Of a stretch of DNA of 64,000 bases, positions 10,098 through 17,724 are shown piece by piece. Below the pieces are notes generated by a model. That model was not told where the DNA came from. It did no database searches and saw nothing but the letters and a program-made list of their open reading frames with translations. The position numbers and the translations under genes are program-made. The stretch spans positions 2,170,001-2,234,000 of the forward strand of contig NZ_CP011409.1 in the NCBI RefSeq assembly GCF_001267925.1, given 5' to 3'. Positions within the stretch are counted from its first letter, which is position 1. Each line of letters starts with the position of its first letter. The stretch comes from Herbaspirillum hiltneri N3. GTDB taxonomy: Bacteria; Pseudomonadota; Gammaproteobacteria; Burkholderiales; Burkholderiaceae_D.

Positions 10098-10133
10098 AAA
10101 GTCGATGGCACTCAGCGTGTCATCGACTTTTTT
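10098..10133 (+). terminator. Rho-independent terminator after the indolepyruvate oxidoreductase gene
   Basis: A perfect 10-bp stem, AAAGTCGATG (10098-10107) pairing with CATCGACTTT (10121-10130), with a 13-base loop. A six-T run starts within the stem end (10128-10133). It lies 28 bases past the stop codon at 10069. Confidence 0.85.
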
Positions 10134-10757
10134 GTTGCTTGAGGGGGCATTAAAGCAAGCGTAGTTCTCGAGAGAAATAAGACCTTGAGGGTCCGTTTCT
10201 GCTCGAATCATTGTCCGGGAACGTATCGATCCCGTCCACGTACGTGCCAGCCGAGACGACCGCGGACAATCCTATGACGACGTTCGTCTTTCGTTGTCGA
10301 TTCACGTCATGTCTTCCATCCATTCATAAGAAAAAATGGCTGCCGGAAGCGTGTTGCCAAAAAAATAATCACTGCTGCAGATCAGAAGCAAGCCCACCTT
10401 GCATGTCACGCGCAACAACGTCCCCATCTTTCAGCTTCGATTCCACCGATACATTTTCGTCATCTGCCGGGCGGTTGTAGGGCCTCTCCTTTGGCCGACG
10501 CAGATATTCCTCAAATATTGCCAATTCTGTATTCATATTTTCCTAAAAGAGTCAGGGTTTCCCGACAGATATATTTTTGCGTCCCTTTTAGTATCTCGTT
10601 CAGCATGGCCGACACCCGTTTTCTGCATCGCCATTCACGGATTCAATCGACGCTCCAGTTCCAGGCGTCCGGGCAGTGGCTTGTATGTCCGGAGTGGGTG
10701 ACTTGGGTGCAGATGCTCCATGCGGTTAATCCAAGACAAATCTTTCGTTTGCTCATC
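10134..10757. other. 624-base non-coding stretch upstream of the HD-GYP gene
   Basis: No convincing gene. Short open frames here lack ribosome sites and family resemblance. The segment is less GC-rich than the flanks, and AT-rich patches at about 10500-10600 probably hold the promoter of the HD-GYP gene. The arrangement TAAA (near 10545), then about 15 bases, then a CCGACAGATA block loosely recalls a flagellar sigma-28 promoter, but the match is poor and I give it little weight. Confidence 0.4.
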
Positions 10758-11900
10758 ATGAATCTGATACCGATTGGAGAAGTCTCCGCGCAGATCCACT
10801 GTGGCGCGCCGCTGCCCTGGAATGTCCGGGATGTGGAAGGGAAGTTGTTGCTGGCGCGCGGCCATCTGGTCGAGACGATGGCGATGCAGCACAACCTTTT
10901 GCGGCGCGGTGTGTTTGTGGATGCGGACGAGGTTCAGGCCAGCCGGGAATCGTCGCCATTGCTGTTTGGTGGCACCCAGCGCCCGGTATTGCCATTCGCT
11001 GCACAGTGGGACGCTGTGGAAAAACGCTTGACTGCGCTGCTCGCGAATTATCGCGACGCGCAATTCCTGAGCGGAATCCGCGACGTGGAATCCATGATCA
11101 CCATCGCCTCGGAAGAACACGCCGACCAGACAATCTATTCGGTCATCCGGCACGATCAGGAGCGCTTCGCTGCCTACGGAATCACGCATTCGATCCACGT
11201 CGCATGCGTCTGCAGCATTCTCGCCAAACGGCTCGGTTGGTCGAAGAAGAACAGGGAAACCGTCATCAACGCCGCGTTGACGATGAATCTGTCCATCATC
11301 GGCTTGCAAGGCGAACTTGCGCGGAGTGAGAGTGCGCCCACCAGGCAACAGCGGCAACTGATACACGTGCACCCGGCTGAAAGCGTGCGCATGCTGCAGG
11401 ATGCCGGTGTGACCGATGAGGACTGGCTGCAGGCGGTTGAACAACATCACGAAAGCCCGAATGGCGGCGGTTATCCCTACGGCACGAAACACAAGCTCAG
11501 CGAATTGTCGCAAATGATCCGGTTCGCCGATATCTTCACCGCCAAGTATTCCGCACGCAAGAACAGGGCGGCGATGCCATCGAGACAGGCTGCCCAGTCG
11601 GTTTATCTGGCGAGCGACGGACATCCGATTGCATCGGCGCTGCTCAAGGAATTCGGCATCTATCCGCCGGGTTGTTTTGTGCTGCTGAAAAGCGGCGAGA
11701 CGGCGGTGACGATCCGGCGCGGCCATACGCCGACGGCGCCTTTGGTGGCTGTGGTACGAGACAAGAACGGCTTGCCGATCAAGGAGCCGCTGCTGCGCGA
11801 CACCGTATTGCCGCAATATGCCGTTCTGCGCACGCTTCCCAATCAGCCCACGCAGTACGATACGGCCATTCAAAGGTTGTACACCTTGACGGCTGAGTAG
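10758..11900 (+). CDS. HD-GYP domain protein with degenerate HD motif
   Basis: About 380 residues from the ATG at 10758. The N-terminal 60 residues (PLPWNVRDVEGKLLLARGHL, then LLRRGVFVD) match the start typical of betaproteobacterial cyclic-di-GMP phosphodiesterases. The HD-GYP core follows: ITHSIHVACVCSILAKRLGW, then AALTMNLSIIGLQG where the family has AALLHDIGK, then IHVHP, and HHESPNGGGYP, a good GYP motif. The metal-binding HD pair is therefore replaced by Met-Asn, so phosphodiesterase activity is doubtful and a c-di-GMP-binding or structural role is possible. The frame stays open upstream to 10491, but no start there has a ribosome site. Confidence 0.85.
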   Translation: MNLIPIGEVSAQIHCGAPLPWNVRDVEGKLLLARGHLVETMAMQHNLLRRGVFVDADEVQASRESSPLLFGGTQRPVLPFAAQWDAVEKRLTALLANYRDAQFLSGIRDVESMITIASEEHADQTIYSVIRHDQERFAAYGITHSIHVACVCSILAKRLGWSKKNRETVINAALTMNLSIIGLQGELARSESAPTRQQRQLIHVHPAESVRMLQDAGVTDEDWLQAVEQHHESPNGGGYPYGTKHKLSELSQMIRFADIFTAKYSARKNRAAMPSRQAAQSVYLASDGHPIASALLKEFGIYPPGCFVLLKSGETAVTIRRGHTPTAPLVAVVRDKNGLPIKEPLLRDTVLPQYAVLRTLPNQPTQYDTAIQRLYTLTAE

Positions 11901-11933
11901 GCAGTCGATGACGACGGCGTTGGTGGTGTGCCT

Positions 11934-12434
11934 TTACGCGAGGCGTTCAATCACCTGCGCATGCTGAGGCCAGGTCCGCGTGAGCACCTCTTTGTCGGCG
12001 AGTTCGAATTCCTCGAATTCGAAGCCCGGGGCCACCGTGCATCCAACCAGGGAATGGCCTTGCGGATCTGCGCATTCCGCGGCGAACCAAGCGCCGGCAG
12101 GCACCAATGCCTGGAATTCTGCGCCGTCGTGGATCACGGGATTGCCCAAGCGGAGCACGGTCAGATTGCCGGTCTGCTCGAGGACGTAAATGTGCAGGGG
12201 CGACCCGTCATAGAAATGCCACATTTCATCGGACTTGATCCGATGCCAGGCAGATCTCTCACCGGCGCATAGCAAATAGTAGATCGCAGTTGAGGCTGAG
12301 CGGATGAGTCCATCGCTTGCTCGCGCAACTTCCATTGCGGCACGATAGGTTTCCCTGAAGTGACCGCCCTCAGGATGCGGCAGGAGACGAAGGCGAGAAA
12401 TCAGTTCTGCGGGTGTGGAAACACGTTCATTCAT
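11934..12434 (-). CDS. Cupin superfamily protein, DUF985 family
   Basis: A 166-residue single-domain cupin. Motifs are HPEGGHFRETYR near residue 20, AIYYLLCAGERSAWHRIKSDEMWHFYDG (about 50-77) with the His and Glu positions of the cupin metal site, and a C-terminal VGCTVAPGFEFEEFELAD. This is the DUF985 (cupin_5) family, soluble and of unclear substrate, with some members linked to sugar or small-molecule binding. It is convergent with the HD-GYP gene, with stops 33 bases apart. Confidence 0.88.
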   Translation of the reverse strand: MNERVSTPAELISRLRLLPHPEGGHFRETYRAAMEVARASDGLIRSASTAIYYLLCAGERSAWHRIKSDEMWHFYDGSPLHIYVLEQTGNLTVLRLGNPVIHDGAEFQALVPAGAWFAAECADPQGHSLVGCTVAPGFEFEEFELADKEVLTRTWPQHAQVIERLA

Positions 12435-12990
12435 ATTTACCTCATTTCGACATGAGCTCCCCTACGACGCATCTGCGTCATAACGCAATACTGTTTGAAT
12501 GCGTGAATTTGCCTGAATTTTCTGGGTAGGGGAAGCGCTTGCAAGCGATTCCCTTCGAATCCCCCGTGTAAGCCGCGCAGGCGGCTTACTTCTCTCCGAG
12601 AATAGGGTTTGCTGCGCAAACAAAATGGGGACAACAAATAAAAATGCCCGCTTGCGCGGGCATTTTTATTCTGACGAGAGGGGAATTACCATTCTGCTCT
12701 AGATGTCTCTAGAATACGGAAGAAACAAAAACATTTCTAAAAACGTACCCCCGAATGTACCCCCTTTATTTTTCCCGTCGGTGAAAATTAAATAAAATTT
12801 CCGACGTAAAGCGAAAAAATACGACTGGCACGTAAATGCTAAAATCGACTAACGGTCTCGTCGTCCTCGTAACAGTTAGTGATTCCAAAATAAGTATAAA
12901 AGTCGCTGTTCAGTTTTAAGCAATCATGCGACGCATCAGTTACTTTTAACAAAGCATGGAGGCGGAGCATGTGCGCCCCTTGGAGCGCAT
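12435..12990. other. 556-base non-coding stretch, becoming AT-rich at its right half
   Basis: Apart from the hairpin at 12640-12667 I find no gene. From about 12700 the composition shifts to AT-rich, marking the left boundary of the foreign patch that runs to the tRNA-Ser gene. Two GTACCCCC units (about 12746-12765) sit just inside that boundary and resemble the GTACCCC units upstream of the integrase start at 14236-14290. Confidence 0.5.
12640..12667. terminator. Bidirectional terminator-like hairpin
   Basis: ATGCCCGC (12644-12651) pairs with GCGGGCAT (12656-12663) around a TTGC loop. It is flanked by four A on the left and four T on the right, so it could terminate transcription in either direction. 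No gene ends immediately beside it. It may be the original terminator at the junction where the element inserted. Confidence 0.6.
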
Positions 12991-13377
12991 ATGAGGCAAG
13001 TCACAAGAAATAATCATTATGTTCCTGAGTGGTACCAGTACGATTTCCACGGAGTCGGTCAGACTCGTATGCCCTACCTAAATCAGCAGCCCGAGGAACG
13101 CATCCTGCCCGATGGCCGCGTTATTGCCCTTAACGATCAGCACATTTGGGGGCCAGCGAAATGCTTCTGTGAATACGATCTGTACACGACCCGTTTCGGC
13201 GATACTTTCAACGATGAAATAGAGAAGTTTTTATTTGGCTCTATCGATACTAGAGGAGCAATTGCAGTACGTGCATTTGCAAACGGTGATCCTTCTGCGA
13301 TACACGAAAATTTTACGGACTTTTTCGAATACATGGATGCGCAAAAACTACGCATGTTGATTTGCTCGCGGAATTGA
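12991..13377 (+). pseudogene. DUF4238 gene, 3' truncated by an IS21-type remnant
   Basis: The first 121 codons are intact: an ATG with TGGAG five bases upstream, then NNHYVPEWYQYDFHG near the N-terminus, the signature of DUF4238 proteins, which are usually 250-400 residues and often found on mobile islands. Native sequence ends at 13354, where the element's terminal repeat TGTTGATTTGC begins. The frame reads a few residues into the element and stops at 13377. Function of DUF4238 is unknown. Base composition is much lower in GC than the flanking chromosome, consistent with transfer. Confidence 0.75.
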
Positions 13378-13829
13378 CCCTCTCCAATTGATCCACCTTC
13401 CAGCGTCTTGCGAAGGCTGCCACGCGATCGTACGACCCCTCATAACCCAAGGATCGCAGCTCTAAGTGGAGCTGCTTTAAGGTACGGCGCTGCTTGCGTG
13501 ATTTGACCGCCTCGGTCTTTAACCACGCTGAGAGTTTTAGTGTGTATTTATCTAGAGAGCTCCGGGGACGCCTATCTGCATAGGCTGGCTCGATGGTTTC
13601 AGCGCGGATATACCGCCTGACGGTGTTGCGTGAGATGCCCAAACGTCTGGATATCTCTCGCAATGAGACCTGGTCACGAAGGTGCCAGCGTCGAATAATG
13701 CCTAATAATGCCACGTCGATCACTCCGATCTCCTGCTTATGGTCATAAGCAGAATTGTGTTCTATACGTGGGTCAATTCTCGGTGCAATTTATGCGGCAA
13801 AGTGGGTCAATTTTCGGCGCAAATCAACA
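13355..13829 (-). mobile_element. Internally deleted IS21-family element with both ends retained
   Basis: A 475-bp segment bounded by inverted repeats. The left end (13355-13380) begins TGTTGATTTGC and continues to AATTGACCC; the right end (13804-13829), read on the minus strand, begins with the same 11 bases and also reaches AATTGACCC. Further AATTGAYCCAC copies sit just inside both ends, as in IS21-type multiple terminal repeats. Only the first part of istA remains and istB is absent, so the element is non-autonomous. No clear target duplication is visible (CTACGCA on the left, CTAGTGT on the right), and both flanking genes are cut, which fits insertion plus adjacent deletion. Confidence 0.75.
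13361..13723 (-). pseudogene. istA: IS21-type transposase IstA, N-terminal fragment
   Basis: GTG at 13723 with AGGAG nearby. About 110 residues of IstA remain: a helix-turn-helix with QVSLREISRRLGISRNTVRRY, then LSAWLKTEAVKSRKQRRTLKQ and YDRVAAFARRW. Full IstA proteins are about 400-500 residues with a DDE core, and that part is missing. After VDQLE the frame passes through the element's own terminal repeats and out into the DUF4238 sequence, so no catalytic protein can be made. Confidence 0.8.
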
Positions 13830-14235
13830 CTAGTGTAGGGAAGATGTCCATTTCTAGGCGATGAAGAATGTTTGCAGCATGTTTCGGTGTCCATCGATCA
13901 TAGTTAGTCTTGTGCCACTCACGTGCCATGATCTCGAAAGTGTTTGAGCTATTTAAAATTTGACTTTGCTTTTCGCTGCGTTTTTTCTCTGAAGGATCGA
14001 CCCCGTTAATCAGCAAGCGTTTTGCCTCATCACGTTTTTCACGTGCATCAGCAAGCGAAAAGATGGGGTACTTTCCAATAGAAAGTAATTTTTCTTTCTG
14101 TAGGTATCGGTATTTAAGTCGCCAAAACTTGCTTCCATTCGGCTGGACTAGGAGGAACAAGCCGCCGCTATCCGCTATTTTGTAGTCTTTGTCTTTAGGC
14201 TTAGCGCTACGGCAAGCAACATCTGTTAAAGGCAT
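13807..14235 (-). pseudogene. Tyrosine integrase (DUF4102 / P4-like type), 3' truncated
   Basis: About 135 residues from the ATG at 14235. The start LTDVACRSAKPKDKDYKIAD, then GGLFLLVQPNGSKFWRLKYR and LSIGKYPIFSLADAREKRD, is the N-terminal arm-binding domain of P4-like integrases; a core-binding stretch FEIMAREWHKTNYDRW follows. The catalytic domain with the Arg-His-Arg-Tyr residues is gone because the frame runs into the IS21 remnant at 13829. It begins 171 bases from the tRNA-Ser 3' end, the usual place for an integrase that targets a tRNA gene. Confidence 0.82.
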
Positions 14236-14300
14236 GGGGTACTTTTTTTATTCTGGATTTTGAATACCCCTAAAAGTACCCCTAAAATCTTTGGAAGTAA
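14236..14300. repeat. GTACCCC-type repeats upstream of the integrase
   Basis: AATACCCCTAAAAGTACCCC and GGGGTACTTTTT occur between the integrase start and the tRNA gene. Similar GTACCCCC units occur near 12746-12765 at the other edge of the AT-rich patch. They are probably integrase arm-type sites at the two ends of the relict element. This is inference from position and similarity only. Confidence 0.4.
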
Positions 14301-14319
14301 ATGAACGTTGTTGAACGTT

Positions 14320-14362
14320 AAAAAACAAAAAACCCGCATAAGCATTAAGCTTTATGCGGGTT
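14320..14362 (-). terminator. Terminator of the tRNA-Ser gene
   Basis: AACCCGCATA (14331-14340) pairs perfectly with TATGCGGGTT (14353-14362) around a 12-base loop containing AAGCTT. On the minus strand the stem is followed by a run of T (complement of the A-rich 14320-14331). It lies 45 bases past the tRNA-Ser 3' end. Confidence 0.85.
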
Positions 14363-14400
14363 CTTGGACTTCTTGGAACTTCTTGGAACTTCTTGGAACG
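14361..14400. repeat. Four tandem 10-base units between tRNA-Ser and its terminator
   Basis: Units TTCTTGGACT, TCTTGGAACT, TCTTGGAACT and TCTTGGAACG follow one another directly. The array lies in the 3' trailer of the tRNA-Ser transcript. Confidence 0.85.
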
Positions 14401-14406
14401 TATACT

Positions 14407-14497
14407 TGGCGGAGAGAGGGGGATTCGAACCCCCGATAGGCTATTAACCTATACACGCTTTCCAGGCGTGCGACTTCAACCACTCATCCATCTCTCC
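14407..14497 (-). tRNA. serX: tRNA-Ser (anticodon GGA)
   Basis: A 91-base tRNA with 7-bp acceptor stem GGAGAGA/TCTCTCC, discriminator G and an encoded CCA (14407-14409). The anticodon loop CTGGAAA gives anticodon GGA, reading UCC and UCU. A long variable arm (about TGTATAGGTTAATAGCCTAT) and the T-arm GGTTCGAATCC are as expected for serine tRNAs. The truncated integrase lies on its 3' side, the common target side for such integrases. The gene symbol is a generic label only. Confidence 0.95.
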
Positions 14498-14582
14498 GGA
14501 ATTTGGCTTCGTTTTTAGCGAAGCCGCTGATTATAGCAACATTTTTCAGGAAATGAGATGGTTTTGCACTGTCCCCCATAAA

Positions 14583-14616
14583 ATAATGGCGATGCGTTGC
14601 GGCATCGCCATTATTT
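14583..14616 (-). terminator. Hairpin after acs
   Basis: A perfect 14-bp stem, AATAATGGCGATGC (14583-14596) with GCATCGCCATTATT (14603-14616) and a 6-base loop. It is 75 bases beyond the acs stop. The trailing minus-strand sequence is only weakly T-rich (TTTTATGG including the stem end), so termination is likely but not certain. Confidence 0.6.
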
Positions 14617-14690
14617 CTTGTCAGATTGGCATTCCCGGTGCAGATGGGGCTTGCGGCCGGGAACAGGGCGCCTTTCCGCTTGATTTCGGC

Positions 14691-16673
14691 CTATTGTGCT
14701 TCCTTGAGCTGGTCCAGGATGGCCGGGTTTTCCAGGGTCGAGATGTCCTGCGTGATGTCTTCGCCCTTGGCCAGCACGCGCAGCAGGCGGCGCATGATCT
14801 TGCCGGAGCGGGTCTTGGGCAGGTTGTCGCCGAAACGGATTTCCTTGGGCTTGGCGATCGGGCCGATTTCCTTGGCGACCCAGTCGCGCAGTTCCTTCGC
14901 GATGGCCTTGGCTTCGTCGCCGGTCGGGCGAGGGCGCTTCAGGACCACGAAGGCGCAGATCGATTCGCCGGTGGTTTCGTCCGGTTTGCCGACCACGGCG
15001 GCTTCGGCCACGATGGGGTTGGCGACCAGCGCGGATTCGATCTCCATCGTGCCCATGCGGTGACCGGAGACGTTGAGCACGTCGTCGATGCGGCCGGTGA
15101 TGGTGAAGTAGCCGGTGTCCTTGTTGCGGATCGCGCCGTCGCCGGCGAGGTAGACCTTGCCGCCGAACTCTTCGGGGAAGTAGCTCTTCTTGAAGCGCTC
15201 GGGGTCGTTCCAGATGGTGCGGATCATCGACGGCCATGGACGCTTGACGACCAGGATGCCGCCGGTGCCGTTGGGCAGGTCGTTGCCGGTTTCATCGACG
15301 ATGGCGGCGGTGATGCCCGGCAGCGGCAGCGTGCAGGAGCCCGGCACTTGCGGCGTTGCGCCCGGCAGCGGCGAGATCATGTGACCGCCGGTTTCGGTTT
15401 GCCAGAAGGTGTCGACGATGGGGCATTTTTCCTGGCCGATGTTTTTGTAGTACCACATCCAGGCTTCCGGATTGATCGGTTCGCCGACCGAACCCAGCAG
15501 GCGCAGCGACGACAGGTCGTATTGCTTGGGATGGATTTTTTCGTCGGCTTCGGCGGCCTTGATCAGCGAGCGGATCGCGGTCGGGGCGGTGTAGAAAATC
15601 GTTGCCTTGTGACGCTGCACCATGTCCCAGAAACGGCCGGCGTTCGGATAGGTCGGCACGCCTTCGAACACGATCTGGGTCGCGCCGACTGCCAGCGGGC
15701 CGTAGGCGATGTAGGTGTGGCCTGTGATCCAGCCGATGTCGGCGGTGCACCAGTAGACGTCGTCCGGCTTGATGTCGAAGGTCCACTTCATCGTCAGCAC
15801 GGCCCACAGCAGGTAGCCGCCGGAAGCGTGTTGGACGCCCTTCGGTTTGCCGGTGGAGCCGGAGGTGTAGAGGATGAACAGCGGATGTTCTGCGTCGACC
15901 CATTCAGGTTCGCAGGCGTCGGGCTGGTTGGCGACGACGTCGTGCAGCCACAGGTCGCGGCCTTCGACCCAGTTGATGTCGGCGCCGGCGCGCTTGTAGA
16001 CAACCACGTTCCTGATCGTGTCGCAGCCGCCCATGGCGAGCGCTTCGTCGACGATGGATTTCAGCGGCAATTGCTTGCCGCCGCGCACCTGGTAGTCGGC
16101 GGTGATGACGGCGACTGCGCCGGCATCGATCACGCGTTCCTGCAGCGATTTGGCGGAGAAGCCGCCGAACACCACCGAGTGCGTGGCGCCGATGCGTGCG
16201 CAGGCTTGCATGGCGGCGACGCCTTCGACCGACATCGGCATGTAGATGACGACGCGGTCGCCTTTCTTGACGCCGAGCGATTTCAGGCCGTTGGCGAAGT
16301 GGCAGACTTTCTTGTGCAGTTCGCGATAGGTGACGCGGGTGACCTTGGCGTCGTCGGATTCGAAGATGACGGCGGTCTTGTCGGCGTTGCCGTTTTCCAG
16401 GTTGACGTCGAGGCAGTTGTACGAGACGTTGATCTTGCCGTCTTCAAACCATTTGTAGAACGGCGCATCGGCTTCGTTCAGGGTCTTGGTGAAGGGCTTT
16501 TTCCATTGCAGGTTTTCACGTGCGAGGCGGGCCCAGAAGCCTTCGTAGTCGCGCTCGGCTTCGGCGCACAAGGCGTTATAGCCGTCCATGCCGGACACGG
16601 CGGCGTTCTTGACGAACTCTGCCGGTGGAGCGAATACACGGTTTTCTTGCTTGAATGTTTCGATGTCTGCCAC
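14691..16673 (-). CDS. acs: Acetyl-CoA synthetase (AMP-forming)
   Basis: A 660-residue enzyme activating acetate to acetyl-CoA through acetyl-AMP in the cytoplasm. Motifs: [15 protein letters not shown] (P-loop-like, about residue 265), WWQTETGG-type region [12 protein letters not shown] (about 415), YLAGDGA (about 500) and the C-terminal [13 protein letters not shown], whose lysine is the usual acetylation switch. The GTG at 16673 with AGGAG seven bases upstream is preferred; it gives a length close to the family norm of about 650. Monocistronic, divergent from the YqhA-type gene. Confidence 0.96.
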   Translation of the reverse strand: MADIETFKQENRVFAPPAEFVKNAAVSGMDGYNALCAEAERDYEGFWARLARENLQWKKPFTKTLNEADAPFYKWFEDGKINVSYNCLDVNLENGNADKTAVIFESDDAKVTRVTYRELHKKVCHFANGLKSLGVKKGDRVVIYMPMSVEGVAAMQACARIGATHSVVFGGFSAKSLQERVIDAGAVAVITADYQVRGGKQLPLKSIVDEALAMGGCDTIRNVVVYKRAGADINWVEGRDLWLHDVVANQPDACEPEWVDAEHPLFILYTSGSTGKPKGVQHASGGYLLWAVLTMKWTFDIKPDDVYWCTADIGWITGHTYIAYGPLAVGATQIVFEGVPTYPNAGRFWDMVQRHKATIFYTAPTAIRSLIKAAEADEKIHPKQYDLSSLRLLGSVGEPINPEAWMWYYKNIGQEKCPIVDTFWQTETGGHMISPLPGATPQVPGSCTLPLPGITAAIVDETGNDLPNGTGGILVVKRPWPSMIRTIWNDPERFKKSYFPEEFGGKVYLAGDGAIRNKDTGYFTITGRIDDVLNVSGHRMGTMEIESALVANPIVAEAAVVGKPDETTGESICAFVVLKRPRPTGDEAKAIAKELRDWVAKEIGPIAKPKEIRFGDNLPKTRSGKIMRRLLRVLAKGEDITQDISTLENPAILDQLKEAQ

Positions 16674-17070
16674 GATTAGTCTCCTGCGATTGATGATTTT
16701 TGCTTTATCCAAAAGCCGATGGTTTTGCGTCCCGCGAAACTATCGGTTTTGCTTTTTGCAAAACATAGGCGTTTTCACTTACTCAGTCCTTACACATTCG
16801 GAATTGATCGGAGGCGGGGAAGGCCGCTGCGCAAGCGCTTGCGCTACATCAAAGGGTCTGACCGCAAGGATGCAGCGAAGTTTGTGCGGCGGTATTGCCA
16901 GAGTGCATTATCGCATCTGTGGCGATCTCCGGCAGAGCGCACACAGCCAAGAAAGCGGCAAGGGAGTGTAAAATAGCGGCCTGAATTCGCCCGCCTGAAT
17001 GCACGCGAGCCACCGTGAGGCGAGGCCGACAGCCTGCTCACATCACTGTTTCATTTTGAGATCCGCGCCA
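16674..17070. other. 397-base divergent promoter region of acs and the YqhA-type gene
   Basis: No gene seen. Contains AT-rich blocks (16735-16800), including the short hairpin TTTTGC-TTTTT-GCAAAA near 16748-16764, that suit the acs promoter, and GC-rich sequence nearer the plus-strand gene. Confidence 0.4.
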
Positions 17071-17691
17071 ATGAAAGACACTCGCTCCACCCCTTCCGGT
17101 AAAAAGATCGGCATCCTGCCCAATCTGATTTTCATGAGCCGGTGGTTGCAGCTGCCTTTGTACCTCGGCCTGATCCTGGCGCAGTGCGTCTACGTCTATC
17201 ACTTCTGGGTCGAGCTGAGCGACCTGATCGGTGCGGCCATGGGCAATGCAGCCTCGTTGGAGCACATCCTCGACGCGGTCGCCATCGAAGGCGCGCTGCG
17301 TCCCGAAAAGCTCAACGAGCAAACCATCATGCTGGTGGTGCTGGCGCTGATCGACGTGGTGATGATCTCGAATCTGCTGATCATGGTGATCGTGGGCGGC
17401 TACGAGACCTTCGTCTCGCGCATGAACCTCGAAAGCCATCCCGACCAGCCCGAGTGGCTGTCGCACGTGAATGCCTCGGTGCTGAAGGTCAAGCTGGCCA
17501 CGGCGATCATCGGCATCTCGTCGATCCATCTGCTCAAGACCTTCATCAACGCCAATCTGTACGACGTCAAGACGTTGCTGGCGCAGACCGGCATCCATAT
17601 CACCTTCCTGTTGTCCGCCATGGCGATCGCCTATTGCGACCGGCTCATGAGCCATCCCGCAGTTTCCGCTGAGCCGCCGGAAGCACACTAA
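17071..17691 (+). CDS. YqhA / UPF0114 family inner-membrane protein
   Basis: A 206-residue membrane protein with four hydrophobic segments (about residues 24-46, 82-106, 130-150 and 168-187). The RWLQLPLYLGLILAQ, LIDVVMISNLLIMVIVGGYE and SSIHLLKTFIN motifs identify the UPF0114 family, whose role is unknown. The ATG at 17071 is the most plausible start; an upstream ATG at 16999 is in frame but would add 24 unlike residues. The fumarase gene begins 33 bases downstream on the same strand, so they may be co-transcribed. Confidence 0.88.
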   Translation: MKDTRSTPSGKKIGILPNLIFMSRWLQLPLYLGLILAQCVYVYHFWVELSDLIGAAMGNAASLEHILDAVAIEGALRPEKLNEQTIMLVVLALIDVVMISNLLIMVIVGGYETFVSRMNLESHPDQPEWLSHVNASVLKVKLATAIIGISSIHLLKTFINANLYDVKTLLAQTGIHITFLLSAMAIAYCDRLMSHPAVSAEPPEAH

Positions 17692-17724
17692 AGAGATTTT
17701 TCATTCAACCCGAGAGAACCAGCC

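Noticed and set aside
10211..10480. A possible 89-residue gene before the HD-GYP gene
   Set aside because: It has no ATG start, no ribosome site and no family resemblance.
10540..10570. A flagellar sigma-28 promoter for the HD-GYP gene
   Set aside because: The -10 part deviates too much from GCCGATAA.
12560..12600. TTCGAATCCCCC followed by TTCTCTCC, resembling the 3' end of tRNA-Ser, considered as the second attachment site
   Set aside because: It is in opposite orientation to the tRNA gene and interrupted by a hairpin, whereas attachment sites should be direct repeats.
12671..12690. GAGAGGGGAATT compared with GAGAGGGGGATT of tRNA-Ser as a possible attachment remnant
   Set aside because: The match is only about 11 of 12 bases and simple in composition, too weak to call.
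14553..16679. A 708-codon open frame on the plus strand
   Set aside because: It is the antisense of acs, which has all enzyme motifs.
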